Part shown: piece after piece, positions 9,918-25,213 of the stretch
Position numbering within the stretch: the stretch's first letter is position 1
How the letters are laid out: each line of letters begins with the position of its first letter
Source of the DNA: Alcaligenes ammonioxydans
Lineage (GTDB): Bacteria; Pseudomonadota; Gammaproteobacteria; Burkholderiales; Burkholderiaceae_B
DNA: 64,000 bases
Direction: 5' to 3'
Assembly: GCF_019343455.1 (NCBI RefSeq)
Contig: NZ_CP049362.1
Coordinates: 3,710,828-3,774,827, forward strand
Program-made: the position numbers and the translations under genes
Notes under the pieces: model-generated
What the model was told of the DNA's origin: nothing
The model's input: only the letters and a program-made list of their open reading frames with translations
Databases searched by the model: none

Positions 9918-11885
9918 ATGAGCAGCCCGGCCCCTGAAAACAACAAGCTCCTCTCGGACCGGATTCGGAAAGAGTGGCATCTGGTGTCGGGTTTGCTCAT
10001 GTTACTGACCCTGCTGTTCAGCGTCGTGCGTGATGATGGTGCGCTGGGCAAACTTAATAACCTGATCTACGACTTCACCATGGCGGCTGCATTCACGCAG
10101 CCCGCCCCGTCAGATATTGTTATCGTCGCCATCGACGACTACAGCATTTCCCAACTGGGATTCTGGCCTTGGCGACGTATCCATCATGCGCAACTGCTCG
10201 GCCGTCTTGCACAGGCACGCGCGGTTGGCATCGATCTGGTGTTTCAGGAACCCAACCCTGTCTACCCCAGTGATGACCGTGCCTTGGCCCAAGCGATTGA
10301 GCAACACGGGCGCGTTGTACTGCCCTTGATTTATGACACCCAGCGCCAGGAAGTCAATACCGCGATTCCTATGCTGAGCCTGGCCGCAAAAGCGGCAGGC
10401 TACATCAACATCGAACCCGATTCGGATGGGGTGGTACGACGCGTCGCCCTGCAGCGACTCACCCCTTCTGACCAGATTCTGCCGCACTTCACGATCGCCA
10501 TGTTGATGACGGGCGACGATGTGGATCTGGCCCTGCACGCCCTGAACGCCAGCCAATCCGACACGCCCCACATTCCTTTCCTGGGCCGCAGCGGGCACTT
10601 TCAAACCGTCCCTTACTTTAATGTCCTCAATGGCGATATCCCGCCCTCCTTTTTCAAGGACAAATATGTATTGGTTGGAGCATGGGGGAGTGGGCTGGGC
10701 GACACCTTCCCCACTCCCTTATCCAAAGCCGGCCTGAGCAGCATGTCCGGGGTGGAAATTCTAGCCAATACCTTACAGGCCGTCCGCAGCGACAACTGGA
10801 TACGCACTCCCCCGGCCTGGTTCATCGCCCTGGCCAGTTGCCTGCCCGTTCTGCTGGCTTGTCAGGTGCTGTTTTATCTGTCACCGCGCGCAACCTTGCT
10901 GGGCCTGATCGGCTTGGTCATTGCCATTTTGCTGGTGAACTGGGTGGCCATGCACGCCTTTGATCTGTGGATTCCACCCTTGGCCAGTCTGATGACTGTC
11001 CTGCTGGCCTATCCCCTTTGGCACTGGCGCAGTCAGGAAGCGGCGCTCAATCAGGTGACCGAGGAACTGAACAAGCTGCAACTGGAGTACCCCGATGTCA
11101 GGACAGCGCTGAACGAGCGCCTGTCCGGTCTAAGTACGCGCAACCTTCCCCATCGACTGACCCAGCTGCACAAGTCCATTAATTTGTTGCGTCAGGCACA
11201 AACCAAGCGGGAAGAGACATTGCGCTTCATTTCACATGATATGCGGGCGCCTCAAAACTCTATTCTGGCCTTGACCAGCTTACAGCGTCAGGATCAAAGT
11301 AAACTGCCACCCGATCAATTCCTGCACAAGATGGAGGGTTATGCCGAGCAGACCCTGGAACTGGTCGACAACTTCATCAGCCTGGCGCGAGCCGAAGCCA
11401 TGGAAATGGTGCTGAGCCCCTTGAGTCTGCCTGATTTGCTGGCAGACTGTCTGGATGATGCCTGGGCCAGCGCCAACAAACGCTCCATCAGTCTGAATCT
11501 GAATGATTCGGATCTGATATGGATAAAGGGCAATGCTCCCATGCTGCGCCGCGCTTTTACCAATCTGATTCAAAACGCCATCAAATACGGGCCAGACGGC
11601 AATCGGATCGACATAGACCTGATTGCCGAACCGCAAACCGTGCAGGTCCGGGTCATGGACCAAGGCTGGGGTGTACCGGCAGATAAACGGGCAAGTATTT
11701 TTGAGCCTTATCACCGGGCCCATGAAAATACAGCAGGCGCCCCTTCGGGTAGCGGACTGGGCCTGGCGTTTGTAAAAACCGTAATCAACAAACATGATGG
11801 CGATATCGTGCTCGATAGCACGCGTGAACAGGGCTGTACCTTTATTGTCTCCCTGCCCCGCCTGGATAGTAGCGATGAAGACTGA
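9918..11885 (+). CDS. CHASE2-domain sensor histidine kinase
   Basis: This is a 655-residue membrane sensor. A first membrane helix (about 22-38) is followed by an extracytoplasmic CHASE2 domain (about 45-290, with IVIVAIDDYSISQLGFWPW and KYVLVGAWGSGLGDTFPTP). Two or three membrane helices follow (about 300-370). A short coiled linker leads to the HisKA domain with His440 in LRFISHDMRAPQNS. The ATPase domain carries the N box NLIQNAIKYG, GWGVP and GSGLGLAFV. It is the presumed partner of the response regulator two genes upstream. Its end overlaps the start of the AraC gene by 11 bp. Confidence 0.93.
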   Translation: MSSPAPENNKLLSDRIRKEWHLVSGLLMLLTLLFSVVRDDGALGKLNNLIYDFTMAAAFTQPAPSDIVIVAIDDYSISQLGFWPWRRIHHAQLLGRLAQARAVGIDLVFQEPNPVYPSDDRALAQAIEQHGRVVLPLIYDTQRQEVNTAIPMLSLAAKAAGYINIEPDSDGVVRRVALQRLTPSDQILPHFTIAMLMTGDDVDLALHALNASQSDTPHIPFLGRSGHFQTVPYFNVLNGDIPPSFFKDKYVLVGAWGSGLGDTFPTPLSKAGLSSMSGVEILANTLQAVRSDNWIRTPPAWFIALASCLPVLLACQVLFYLSPRATLLGLIGLVIAILLVNWVAMHAFDLWIPPLASLMTVLLAYPLWHWRSQEAALNQVTEELNKLQLEYPDVRTALNERLSGLSTRNLPHRLTQLHKSINLLRQAQTKREETLRFISHDMRAPQNSILALTSLQRQDQSKLPPDQFLHKMEGYAEQTLELVDNFISLARAEAMEMVLSPLSLPDLLADCLDDAWASANKRSISLNLNDSDLIWIKGNAPMLRRAFTNLIQNAIKYGPDGNRIDIDLIAEPQTVQVRVMDQGWGVPADKRASIFEPYHRAHENTAGAPSGSGLGLAFVKTVINKHDGDIVLDSTREQGCTFIVSLPRLDSSDED

Positions 11886-12669
11886 GTTCTGGCGTGACCC
11901 GGCCTTGCCTTATGTGGAAAGTCGCCGTGCCTGCGACAGCCGGGTCTGTTACCAGCAACACAGCCACCCCACCTATTCGATTGGCGCAGTCGACGCAGGT
12001 GGCAGTATTTTTAGCGGAGCACCTGGCGGCCCCGTGCCGCTTGCTCCGGGTTCAGTCGTCTTGATCCCGGCCCATCGCAGCCACGCCTGCAACCCTAGAC
12101 CTGACCAGACCTGGAGCTACCAGATGCTGCACCTGGACGCGACATGGCTGGAACAGTTATGGCAAGAAAGCACAGGGTTCAGGCCCAAGACCGCAGAGCC
12201 TGTTCGTGTCAGTCACCAGCCCTCGCTTTATGCCGCCTACTGTGAGCTGAACACAGTCTTGTTCTCTGAGGCCTCCGTACTGAACAAAGAGGCGGCACTG
12301 ATCGACTTTTTGCTCCATCACTGGCCAGATCAGGCTCAACTCCTGGTGCCTTCGCCTCCGCCCAGCCCCCTGTTGCAAAAAACCCTGAAACGCTGGATTG
12401 AAGGCCAGCTAGCCACTGTGCCCCTGCACGAGCTGGCTCAGGAAACAGGGCTGAGCCGCTATCAGCTCATTCGAGCCTTTCGTCGCCACACGGGTCTGAC
12501 GCCGCAGCGCTGGCAACTGAATCAACGTGTCAATCTGGCTCGCCATGCCTTACGGGAAGGGGACGGGCTGGCAGACATTGCCTATCGTCTGGGTTTTGCC
12601 GATCAAAGCCATTTTCAGCGCGTTTTCAAACTCTATACCGGCGTCACCCCCGGGCAATATCGCGGCTAA
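11875..12669 (+). CDS. AraC-family transcriptional regulator
   Basis: The protein has 264 residues. The N-terminal half is an AraC-type cupin (HSHPTYSIGAVDAGG near residues 28-42). The C-terminal half has two helix-turn-helix motifs (LHELAQETGLSRYQLIRAFR and LADIAYRLGFADQSHFQRVF, then GVTPGQYR). The start ATG overlaps the end of the kinase gene. The next gene downstream is a LysE-type exporter, and AraC proteins of this type often control such an exporter. That pairing is more likely functional than a link to the two-component system, but this is inference. Confidence 0.9.
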   Translation: MKTEFWRDPALPYVESRRACDSRVCYQQHSHPTYSIGAVDAGGSIFSGAPGGPVPLAPGSVVLIPAHRSHACNPRPDQTWSYQMLHLDATWLEQLWQESTGFRPKTAEPVRVSHQPSLYAAYCELNTVLFSEASVLNKEAALIDFLLHHWPDQAQLLVPSPPPSPLLQKTLKRWIEGQLATVPLHELAQETGLSRYQLIRAFRRHTGLTPQRWQLNQRVNLARHALREGDGLADIAYRLGFADQSHFQRVFKLYTGVTPGQYRG

Positions 12670-12772
12670 TTCCGCTCTCCCCGCCACCGCAACGAGGAGA
12701 CAGACGCACTTTTATTCAATACGGCGCCTTTCCTGTCCGGGCACACTGCATTTTTTGTCTGGATATACCGCC

Positions 12773-13411
12773 GTGTCCCTGTTCTTGCTGATCGCCAGCA
12801 CCCATTTTCTGGCACTTCTTTCGCCAGGCCCAGATTTTTTCCTGATTACCCACAGTACCTTGACCCATGGACGACGAGTCGCAAGCGGTGTCTGCGCCGG
12901 CGTCGCCCTGGCTAATGGGATTTATATCGCTCTGGCCCTGACCGGCTTTGCCCGACTCAGCCTCAACAGTCCGCTCTTTTTGCTGATGCAAACCACCGGT
13001 GGACTGTATCTGCTGTATTTAGGCGTGAAATTTCTGCAGGCAGCCCGTCGCCCCTCGTCGCGGCATCGGCTCCCCGCCACGGCTTCTTGCCCAGGCGGGT
13101 GGTGGCGCCATGCTCTGCTAGGTCTGCTATCAGGGCTACTGAACCCAAAGAACGCCCTGTTCTATGCCAGCCTGGCCTCCGTGCTGGCCAGTCGCCATAC
13201 CGACACCCATGTGCAGATGCTACTGGGTTTGTGGATGTTTCTGACCGTGCTGATCTGGGACTTGTTCCTGACCCTACTAATCGGACATCCCCATTGGCAA
13301 CACCACATTGAAAAATATCTTCCCTATGTGCAACGGCTCTGCGGCCTGCTGCTGTGCCTGATTGCAGCAGCCGCATTGCTAAATGTCATTACGCACTTGG
13401 GTGGAGCCTGA
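12773..13411 (+). CDS. LysE/RhtB-family amino-acid exporter
   Basis: The inner-membrane protein has 212 residues and about six hydrophobic segments. The family's N-terminal signature is seen as LLSPGPDFFLITHSTLTHGRRVASGVCAGVALANG, and the NPKN motif is in LLNPKNALFYAS. I chose the GTG at 12773 because homology to RhtB proteins begins there; more upstream ATGs are inside the AraC gene. It would export an amino acid or related metabolite. The neighbouring AraC regulator is a plausible controller. Substrate unknown. Confidence 0.87.
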   Translation: MSLFLLIASTHFLALLSPGPDFFLITHSTLTHGRRVASGVCAGVALANGIYIALALTGFARLSLNSPLFLLMQTTGGLYLLYLGVKFLQAARRPSSRHRLPATASCPGGWWRHALLGLLSGLLNPKNALFYASLASVLASRHTDTHVQMLLGLWMFLTVLIWDLFLTLLIGHPHWQHHIEKYLPYVQRLCGLLLCLIAAAALLNVITHLGGA

Positions 13412-13667
13412 GCTTGCAAAAAGCACAAGCCAGTCCACGCCAGCCGTCAAGCACCCAGGAGGCGATAGAGCAAAGCTGTTAGAGCCACATCAAACGATGA
13501 GAAAACAAATCATTTGCGAGCTCTGACGGGGCAACATAAGCCGGTAAAATAGTCCGGGTCTACGTTTTGTTAAGCACCTTGAGTGCGCGACAGTCTATGC
13601 TGTAAGACCGGAACAACACTTGGGTGTCCCGTTCCATTTTTAAGTCTGTTTTCGAGGAGTTACTAGA

Positions 13668-14114
13668 ATGTTTGCCAAAATCGCTTTTACAGCCGTTCTT
13701 GGATTGGCTAGCGTGCCTGCTTTTGCTGCGTGCGACGTCAGCATTGAAGGCAATGACTCCATGCAGTTCAACACCAAGAGCATCGTTGTTGACAAGACAT
13801 GCAAGGAATTCACGATCAACCTGAAACACACCGGCAAGCTGCCCAAAGCAGCCATGGGCCACAACGTGGTTGTCTCGAAAAAATCCGACGAAAGCGCAGT
13901 TGCCACTGACGGGATGAAAGCCGGCCTGGACAACAACTACGTCAAAGCGGGTGACGAGCGCGTTATCGCTCACACCGACGTGATCGGTGGTGGCGAAAGC
14001 ACCTCCGTCACTTTTGACGTCTCCAAGCTGAAAGAAGGCGAAGACTACGCGTTCTTCTGCTCTTTCCCCGGCCACTGGAGCATCATGACTGGCGAAATCA
14101 AGCTGGGCAGCTAA
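13668..14114 (+). CDS. azu: Azurin (periplasmic blue copper protein)
   Basis: The protein has 148 residues: a 20-residue signal peptide ending VPAFA, then a mature domain starting [14 protein letters not shown]. The type-1 copper ligands are present: His in MGHNVVV, and Cys, His and Met in [13 protein letters not shown] disulfide is expected between the Cys of ACDVS and that of DKTCKEF. Azurin shuttles electrons in the periplasm, classically to nitrite reductase or amine dehydrogenases. The sequence closely resembles Alcaligenes azurins. A good ribosome-binding site (GAGGAG) precedes the start. It is a single-gene transcript ending in a strong terminator. Confidence 0.98.
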   Translation: MFAKIAFTAVLGLASVPAFAACDVSIEGNDSMQFNTKSIVVDKTCKEFTINLKHTGKLPKAAMGHNVVVSKKSDESAVATDGMKAGLDNNYVKAGDERVIAHTDVIGGGESTSVTFDVSKLKEGEDYAFFCSFPGHWSIMTGEIKLGS

Positions 14115-14143
14115 TACGTTGCTTGCAGCCGCTAGACGGCCAT

Positions 14144-14181
14144 AAAAAAACCCCACGTGGCAAAGCCATGTGGGGTTTTTT
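14144..14181. terminator. Bidirectional terminator between azu and rpoC
   Basis: The stem AACCCCACGTGG / CCATGTGGGGTT with a short loop is flanked by A7 on one side and T6 on the other. It can stop azu from the left and the rpoBC transcript from the right. Confidence 0.85.
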
Positions 14182-14263
14182 ACTGGGCGATCCAGTTATA
14201 TGCCGACTATCCTGCTGGTTCCCCACCCCCTGTGTAAGCCGGGTGGGAATCCTGCATGGTCGT

Positions 14264-18525
<4,262 letters not shown>

Positions 18526-18526
<1 letters not shown>

Positions 18527-21500
18527 TATTTACGCTCCAAATCCATGTCCAGGGACAAGGAACGGATTTCCTTGACCAGAACGTTAAAGGACTCCGGCAT
18601 ACCGGCGTCGATCACGTGGTCACCCTTGACAATATTCTCGTAGACCTTGGTACGGCCGGCGATGTCGTCGGATTTAACCGTGAGCATTTCCTGCAGGGTG
18701 TAGGCGGCGCCATAGGCTTCCAGCGCCCAGACTTCCATCTCCCCGAAGCGCTGACCACCGAACTGCGCCTTACCACCCAGCGGCTGCTGAGTAACCAGCG
18801 AGTATGGACCGGTGGAACGGGCGTGCATCTTGTCATCGACCAGGTGATGCAACTTCAGGTAGTGCATGTAGCCTACGGTGACCATGCGTTCAAAGGCTTC
18901 GCCGGTACGACCGTCAAACAGGCGGACCTGGGTGCGGTGGGGTGCCAGCTGCAGCTTCTCGGCGATATCGTCAGGATAGGCCAGACGCAACATCTGGTCG
19001 ATTTCCTGTTCGGTGGCACCGTCGAACACAGGGGTTGCCAGAGGCAGACCTTTTTGCAAGTTGGTGGCCAGGTTCATCACTTCCTCGTCAGTCAACTCGT
19101 TAATACGAGTTTTCTTGCCGGTCGTGTTGTAGACCTTGTCCAGGAACGCACGCAGTTCGGAAACCTGCACGTTCTTTTCCTCTTGCATCATGTCGTTGAT
19201 GCGGTGGCCAATACCCTTGGCAGCCCAACCCAGGTGCACTTCCAGAACCTGACCCACGTTCATACGCGAAGGCACGCCCAGCGGGTTCAGCACGATGTCC
19301 ACGGGGGTACCGTCAGCCATGTGCGGCATGTCTTCCACGGGAACGATGCGGGAAACCACACCCTTGTTACCGTGACGACCGGCCATCTTGTCACCAGGCT
19401 GCAGACGACGCTTCACAGCCAAGTAAACCTTGACCATTTTCAGCACGCCAGGAGGCAGTTCGTCGCCTTGGGTCAGCTTCTTGCGCTTTTCTTCAAAAGC
19501 CAAGTCGAACTGGTGACGCTTCTGCTCCAAGGATTCCTTGGTGTGCTCCAGCACCAGTGCATGCTGCTCGTCAGCCAGACGGATGTCGAACCACTGCCAG
19601 CGATCCAGATCGTTCAGGTATTCAGCGGTCAGCTCAGTGCCCTTGGGCAGCTTGCGGGGACCACCGTTGACGGTTTTACCGACCAGGAACTTCAAGGCAC
19701 GGTCAAAGGCGTCGTCTTCAACGATTTGCAGCTGGTCGTTCAGGTCCTGACGGTAGCGACGCAGTTCATCATCAATGATGGACTGGGCGCGCTTGTCACG
19801 CTCGATACCTTCACGGGTAAAGACTTGGACGTCGATCACCGTACCGACCATACCCGAAGGCACGCGCAGGGAGGTGTCTTTAACGTCGGAGGCTTTTTCA
19901 CCAAAAATGGCGCGCAGCAGCTTTTCTTCTGGGGTCAGCTGAGTTTCACCCTTGGGTGTCACTTTACCGACCAGCACGTCGTCGGCACGCACTTCGGCGC
20001 CGATGTACACAATGCCGGAATCGTCCAGACGGTTCAGCTGAATTTCGGACAGGTTGCTGATATCGCGAGTGATATCCTCAGGTCCCAGCTTCGTGTCACG
20101 GGCAACCACCGTCAGTTCTTCAATGTGAACCGACGTGTAGCGATCGTCAGCCACGACCTTCTCGGAGATCAGAATCGAGTCCTCGAAGTTGTAGCCGTTC
20201 CAGGGCATAAAGGCGATCAGCATGTTCTGACCCAGCGCCAATTCGCCCAGGTCAGTCGATGCGCCGTCAGCCAGCACGTCACCACGCGCCACGATATCGC
20301 CACGTTTGACGATAGGACGCTGGTTGATGTTGGTGTTCTGGTTGGAACGGGTGTATTTGGTCATGTTGTAGATATCTACACCGACCTCACCTGCCACGTT
20401 CTCGTCATCGTGCACACGAATAACCACGCGTTGTGCATCAACGTCCACCACCACACCGCCACGACGGGCTTGTACGGTCGTACCCGAGTCAACCGCTACC
20501 GTACGTTCGATACCGGTACCGACCAGAGGCTTCTCAGGGCGCAGGCAAGGAACTGCCTGACGCTGCATGTTGGCGCCCATCAGTGCTCGGTTGGCGTCAT
20601 CGTGCTCCAGGAACGGAATCAGCGACGCAGCCACAGACACGATCTGCGACGGAGCCACGTCCATGTAATGGATGTTCTCTGGCGCCGTCATCATGGTTTC
20701 ACCCGCCTCACGGCAGGCAACCAGATCATCTGCAAAAGCACCGTCTTCGGTCAACTCGGCGTTAGCCTGAGCGATGACGTAATTGCTTTCTTCAATGGCC
20801 GACAGGTAATCGATCTGCTCGCTGACCTTACCGTCAACAATCTTGCGGTACGGTGTTTCCAGAAAGCCGTACTCGTTCAGACGAGCGTACAGCGCCATGG
20901 AGTTGATCAGACCAATGTTTGGACCTTCAGGCGTTTCAATCGGGCACACGCGACCGTAGTGGGTGGGGTGCACGTCGCGCACCTCAAAGCCCGCACGTTC
21001 ACGCGTCAGACCACCAGGGCCCAGAGCCGAAACACGACGCTTGTGCGTGATTTCGGACAGCGGGTTGGTTTGGTCCATAAATTGCGACAGCTGGCTGGAA
21101 CCGAAGAACTCCTTGACGGCCGCAGAGATAGGCTTGGAGTTGATCAGATCGTGCGGCATCAGGTTTTCGGTCTCGGCCTGGCCCAGACGTTCCTTAACAG
21201 CACGCTCCACACGCACCAGTCCGGCGCGGAACTGGTTCTCGGCCAATTCGCCCACGCAACGAACACGACGGTTACCCAGGTGATCGATATCGTCGATCTG
21301 ACCGCGGCCGTTACGCAGATTCACCAGCACCTGAATGGTGTCCAGAATATCTTCGTCGGTCAGGGTCATGGGCCCTTCAATGCTGTCACCACGACCCAGA
21401 CGGCTGTTGACCTTCATGCGACCCACACGCGACAAGTCGTAGGACTCTTCGCTGTAGAACAGACGGTTGAACAGGGCCTCAACCGCTTCTTCGGTTGGTG

Positions 21501-22638
21501 GCTCGCCGGGACGCATCATGCGATAGATCGCGATACGGGCTGCATTGGAATCCGCCGTCTCGTCAGTGCGCAGGGTCAGGGAGATAAAGCCGCCCTGATC
21601 CAGTTCATTGATGTACAGGGTCTCGAAGTCACGCACATTGGCTGCGCGCATTTCGGCCAGAATGGATTCGGTGATTTCGTCGTTGGCGTTGGCAATCACC
21701 TCGCCGGTTTCGGCGTTGATGATGTTCTTGGCCAGCACACGACCCAGAAGGAAATCTTCCGGGATGGAAATGTATTCGATCTTGGCTGCTTGCAGGTCGC
21801 GCAAATGCTTGGCATTGATGCGCTTGTCCTTTTCAACCAGTACGCGACCATCACGATCGGTAATGTCGAAACGGGCAACCTCGCCCTTCCAGTGTTCTGG
21901 AACGAATTGCAGCTTGCCGCCTTCCTGATGCAGTTCGATGTGATCGAACTCGAAGAAGTGCGCCAGGATCTGTTCTGGCGTCAGGCCAATGGCCTTTAGC
22001 AAAATGGTCACAGGCATTTTGCGACGACGGTCGATACGGAAGAACAGAATGTCCTTAGGATCGAACTCGAAGTCCAGCCAGGAACCACGGTAAGGAATCA
22101 CGCGAGCCGAGAACAGCAACTTGCCCGAGCTGTGCGTTTTACCGCGGTCGTGTTCAAAGAACACACCGGGAGAACGGTGCAGCTGGGAAACGATGACTCG
22201 TTCGGTACCGTTGATCACAAAAGAGCCGTTATCGGTCATCAGGGGCATTTCGCCCATGTAGACCTCTTGCTCTTTTACTTCCTTGACGGTAGGCTTGCTC
22301 ACCTCGCGGTCCATCAGGACCAGACGAACCTTCGCCCGCAAGGGGGAGGCATAGGTCAAACCACGAAGTTGACACTCTTTGACGTCGAACACCGGTTCGC
22401 CGAGCGTATAGCTCACGAACTCTAGCCGCGCCATTTGGTTATGGCTTACTATTGGAAATATGGAACTGAAAGCTTCCTGCAGGCCTTCAACCTTACGCTG
22501 CGAAGGCGGCGTGTCCTTCTGCAAGAAGGTTCTGAAAGAATGCAGCTGGGTAGCCAACAGGTAAGGAACCTGCTGTACGTCTTCACGTTTGGCGAAGCTC
22601 TTGCGTATGCGCTTTTTTTCGGTGTACGAATAAGGCAT
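18526..22638 (-). CDS. rpoB: DNA-directed RNA polymerase subunit beta
   Basis: The protein has 1370 residues, starting [20 protein letters not shown]. An in-frame ATG two codons earlier is less likely. The rifampicin region reads [17 protein letters not shown] then [14 protein letters not shown], so the usual resistance positions appear wild type. The C-terminal clamp segment near [18 protein letters not shown] [15 protein letters not shown] is present. It is co-transcribed with rpoC and separated from rplL by about 160 bp that hold an attenuator-like hairpin. Confidence 0.99.
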
Positions 22639-22751
22639 GAGCACTCCGACTCAAGGGTTACACGGACCGTCAACCACGGCCCTGGTTTACGACTCTAAAA
22701 AACCCGACTTTCTACAATACTAATTAAAAATCGTGGGTTTTCTGGAAACGC

Positions 22752-22788
22752 AAAAGCCCGGGAAGGCTTGAAACGCATTCCCGGGCAT
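22752..22788 (-). terminator. Attenuator-like hairpin between rplL and rpoB
   Basis: GCCCGGGAA (22755-22763) pairs with TTCCCGGGC (22778-22786), followed on the minus strand by TTTTG. It stands just after rplL. In E. coli a partial terminator at this position lets only a fraction of transcripts reach rpoB, and this hairpin probably has the same role. Confidence 0.65.
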
Positions 22789-22800
22789 CTATCGATACTC

Positions 22801-23178
22801 TTACTTGAGCTCGATCTTGGCGCCAGCTTCTTCCAGCTTCTTCTGAGCGTCTTCAGCATCAGCTTTGGACAGGCCTTCTTTAACAGCCTTAGGAGCACCG
22901 TCAACCAGATCTTTGGCTTCTTTCAGGCCCAGACCGGTGATTTCGCGCACGACTTTAATGACGCTAACTTTGTTTGCGCCAACGTCAGCCAGGAACACGG
23001 TGAATTCGGTTTGCTCTTCAGCGGCAGCAGCAGCGCCACCAGCAGCAGGAGCTGCAACAGCAACAGCGGCGGCAGCAGCCGACACACCGAATTTTTCTTC
23101 CATTTCTTTGATCAGCTCGGACAGTTCGAGCACGGACATTGCGCCGATGGCGTCAAGGATTTCAGCTTTAGTAGCCAT
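22801..23178 (-). CDS. rplL: 50S ribosomal protein L7/L12
   Basis: The 125-residue stalk protein has an N-terminal dimerisation helix pair (about 1-35), an Ala-rich hinge (about 36-53, [15 protein letters not shown]) and a C-terminal factor-binding domain with [20 protein letters not shown]. Multiple dimers bind L10 and recruit EF-Tu and EF-G. It follows rplJ by about 80 bp, the normal order. Confidence 0.99.
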   Translation of the reverse strand: MATKAEILDAIGAMSVLELSELIKEMEEKFGVSAAAAAVAVAAPAAGGAAAAAEEQTEFTVFLADVGANKVSVIKVVREITGLGLKEAKDLVDGAPKAVKEGLSKADAEDAQKKLEEAGAKIELK

Positions 23179-23257
23179 TTTTAAGAACTCCAGATATTAG
23201 GTAAATGCCAGGTTTGGTTGTCGTTCGCAACGACGAAGTTTCCTGAAAGAAAACAGC

Positions 23258-23782
23258 TTACGCAGCTTCTTTCTGATCGCGCACAGCCGCCAGGCCGCGA
23301 ACAAACTTGGTGGGAACTTCGTTAAGCGTACGCACAAAAGTAGCGATAGGTGCTTGCATGGTGCCCAGCAGTTTCGCCAGCAATTCGTCACGCGAGGGCA
23401 TTGTGGCCAGAGCCTTAACACCATCAGCACTCAGAACGCTATTGGGCAGCGCACCGCCCATGATGACCAATTTGTCATTGGTCTTGGCAAAATCTGCAAC
23501 GACTTTCGCCGCAGCCACAGGATCTTCACTGATGGCGTACATCAGAGGACCCACGAGCTGGCTGGAGATACCGTCAAACGAGGTACCTGTCAGCGAACGA
23601 CGAACCAGCGTGTTTTTCAACACACGCAGGTACACGCCAGACTCACGCGCTTTTTTGCGCAATACGGTAGCAGAAGCGACGTCCAGACCACGGTACTCGG
23701 CGATAATGATCGATTGGGCCTTTGCCAGTTCGGCAGTGACTTCTTCGATGACTACCGCTTTCTCTTCACGATTGAGACTCAC
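23258..23782 (-). CDS. rplJ: 50S ribosomal protein L10
   Basis: The protein has 174 residues and is the base of the L7/L12 stalk; with L12 it represses its own mRNA. I chose the GTG at 23782 ([15 protein letters not shown]) because family homology begins there and GGAGT lies upstream. Upstream in-frame ATG extensions would run into the leader. A 230-bp leader separates it from rplA. Confidence 0.97.
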   Translation of the reverse strand: MSLNREEKAVVIEEVTAELAKAQSIIIAEYRGLDVASATVLRKKARESGVYLRVLKNTLVRRSLTGTSFDGISSQLVGPLMYAISEDPVAAAKVVADFAKTNDKLVIMGGALPNSVLSADGVKALATMPSRDELLAKLLGTMQAPIATFVRTLNEVPTKFVRGLAAVRDQKEAA

Positions 23783-24012
23783 GGTTGAACACTCCTTCAA
23801 ACGATGTCGGGAAGGCTTCCCAACATCAACCGAATGCGGCGCACCTGGACGAGTTCTATAACGAATTCTTCCACGGGCGCCGTCTACGCTGGATAGGACA
23901 TTTGCCCTGATTAAGTAGCCAGCTATGTCAGCCTGACTGCTCCAACGGTCTTTGACAGCAATGACCCTGTAAACAGGGTCACAGCCCAAAGTTCTTTTTT
24001 TCTAACTGTGGA
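23783..24012 (-). promoter_or_regulatory. Probable L10 leader of rplJ-rplL mRNA
   Basis: The 230-bp gap between rplA and rplJ is much longer than the other gaps in this operon. In known bacteria this position holds the L10 leader that binds the L10-L12 complex and represses translation. The minus-strand RNA would fold at several places, including a 20-base perfect inverted repeat at 23962-23981 (TGACCCTGT / ACAGGGTCA). The kink-turn was not traced by hand, so assignment rests on position. Confidence 0.55.
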
Positions 24013-24708
24013 TTAAGCAGTCAGAGATGCAATTTCAACACGTGCACCGCCACCCATGGTGGAGGACACGGCAACCTTGCGCAGGTAAACACCCTTGGCA
24101 GCGGCTGGACGAGCCTTGTTCAAGGCATCAACCAGAGCAACCAGGTTGGTCTGCAGCTGTTCAACATTGAACGAGGCACGACCGATGGTGCTGTGAATGA
24201 TACCGGCCTTGTCAGTACGGTACTGAACCTGACCAGCCTTGGCATTTTTGACAGCGGTAGCAACGTCAGGCGTTACCGTACCCACTTTGGGGTTTGGCAT
24301 CAGGCCGCGAGGACCCAGAACCTGACCCAGGGTACCCACAACACGCATCGTGTCGGGCGAGGCGATCACAACATCAAAGTCCATTTGACCGGCTTTGATC
24401 TGTTCGGCCAGGTCGTCCAGACCGACGATGTCGGCGCCAGCTTCACGAGCGGCGTCAGCTTTTTCACCTTGGGCGAAAACGGCAACACGAACGGTCTTGC
24501 CGGTACCAGCAGGCAGAACCACCGAGCCACGAACCAGTTGGTCGGACTTACGGGGATCGATGCCCAGCTGAACAGCGATATCGATGGACTCGTCAAACTT
24601 GGCAGTGGCCGTTTCTTTTACCAGGGCCAGAGCTTCGGCCACAGGGTAGAACTTGTTGCGGTCGATCTTGGCAGCAATAGCGGCTGCGCGTTTGCTTACT
24701 TTAGCCAT
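24013..24708 (-). CDS. rplA: 50S ribosomal protein L1
   Basis: The protein has 231 residues, the usual L1 length. [22 protein letters not shown] opens it, and [18 protein letters not shown] is the signature stretch. L1 forms the mobile stalk near the ribosomal E site and represses the rplK-rplA mRNA. It begins 3 bp past the rplK stop, so the two are coupled. Confidence 0.99.
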   Translation of the reverse strand: MAKVSKRAAAIAAKIDRNKFYPVAEALALVKETATAKFDESIDIAVQLGIDPRKSDQLVRGSVVLPAGTGKTVRVAVFAQGEKADAAREAGADIVGLDDLAEQIKAGQMDFDVVIASPDTMRVVGTLGQVLGPRGLMPNPKVGTVTPDVATAVKNAKAGQVQYRTDKAGIIHSTIGRASFNVEQLQTNLVALVDALNKARPAAAKGVYLRKVAVSSTMGGGARVEIASLTA

Positions 24709-24711
24709 GAT

Positions 24712-25146
24712 TTACACCACCCCTTCAACGTTGATGCCCATGCTGCGAGCGCTGCCAGCGATGGTACGCACAGCGGCGTCCAGATCGGCGGCGGTCAGGT
24801 CGGGTTGTTTGGTCTTGGCGATTTCTTCAGCCTGAGCGCGAGTCAGCGTACCGACTTTGTCCGCGTTAGGACGTGCAGAACCGGATTTGATGCCAGCAGC
24901 CTTTTTGATCAGGATGGTTGCTGGAGGAGTCTTCATGATGAACGTGAAGCTCTTGTCAGCAAAAGCGGTGATCACCACAGGAATAGGCAGACCGGGTTCC
25001 AGACCCTGTGTCTGGGCGTTGAACGCCTTGCAGAATTCCATGATGTTCAGACCGCGCTGACCCAGCGCTGGACCGATTGGAGGGGATGGGTTTGCCTTAC
25101 CAGCTGGGACTTGCAGCTTGATAAAGCCGACGATTTTCTTCGCCAT
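24712..25146 (-). CDS. rplK: 50S ribosomal protein L11
   Basis: The 144-residue protein binds the GTPase-associated centre of 23S rRNA and is needed for RelA activation. The N-terminal proline-rich helix [19 protein letters not shown] is intact (the site affected in thiostrepton resistance), as is the C-terminal GSARSMG. It follows nusG by 67 bp. Confidence 0.99.
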   Translation of the reverse strand: MAKKIVGFIKLQVPAGKANPSPPIGPALGQRGLNIMEFCKAFNAQTQGLEPGLPIPVVITAFADKSFTFIMKTPPATILIKKAAGIKSGSARPNADKVGTLTRAQAEEIAKTKQPDLTAADLDAAVRTIAGSARSMGINVEGVV

Positions 25147-25213
25147 GCTTAGCTCCTTGCGGGTGATGACGCCTGACGCAGGCTGCGACAGGCTTCCCGG
25201 GGGTTGTAGTTAA

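Noticed and set aside
18616..21999. 1127-residue open frame on the plus strand opposite rpoB
   Set aside because: Same shadow effect; rpoB is certain and the frame has no recognisable protein features.
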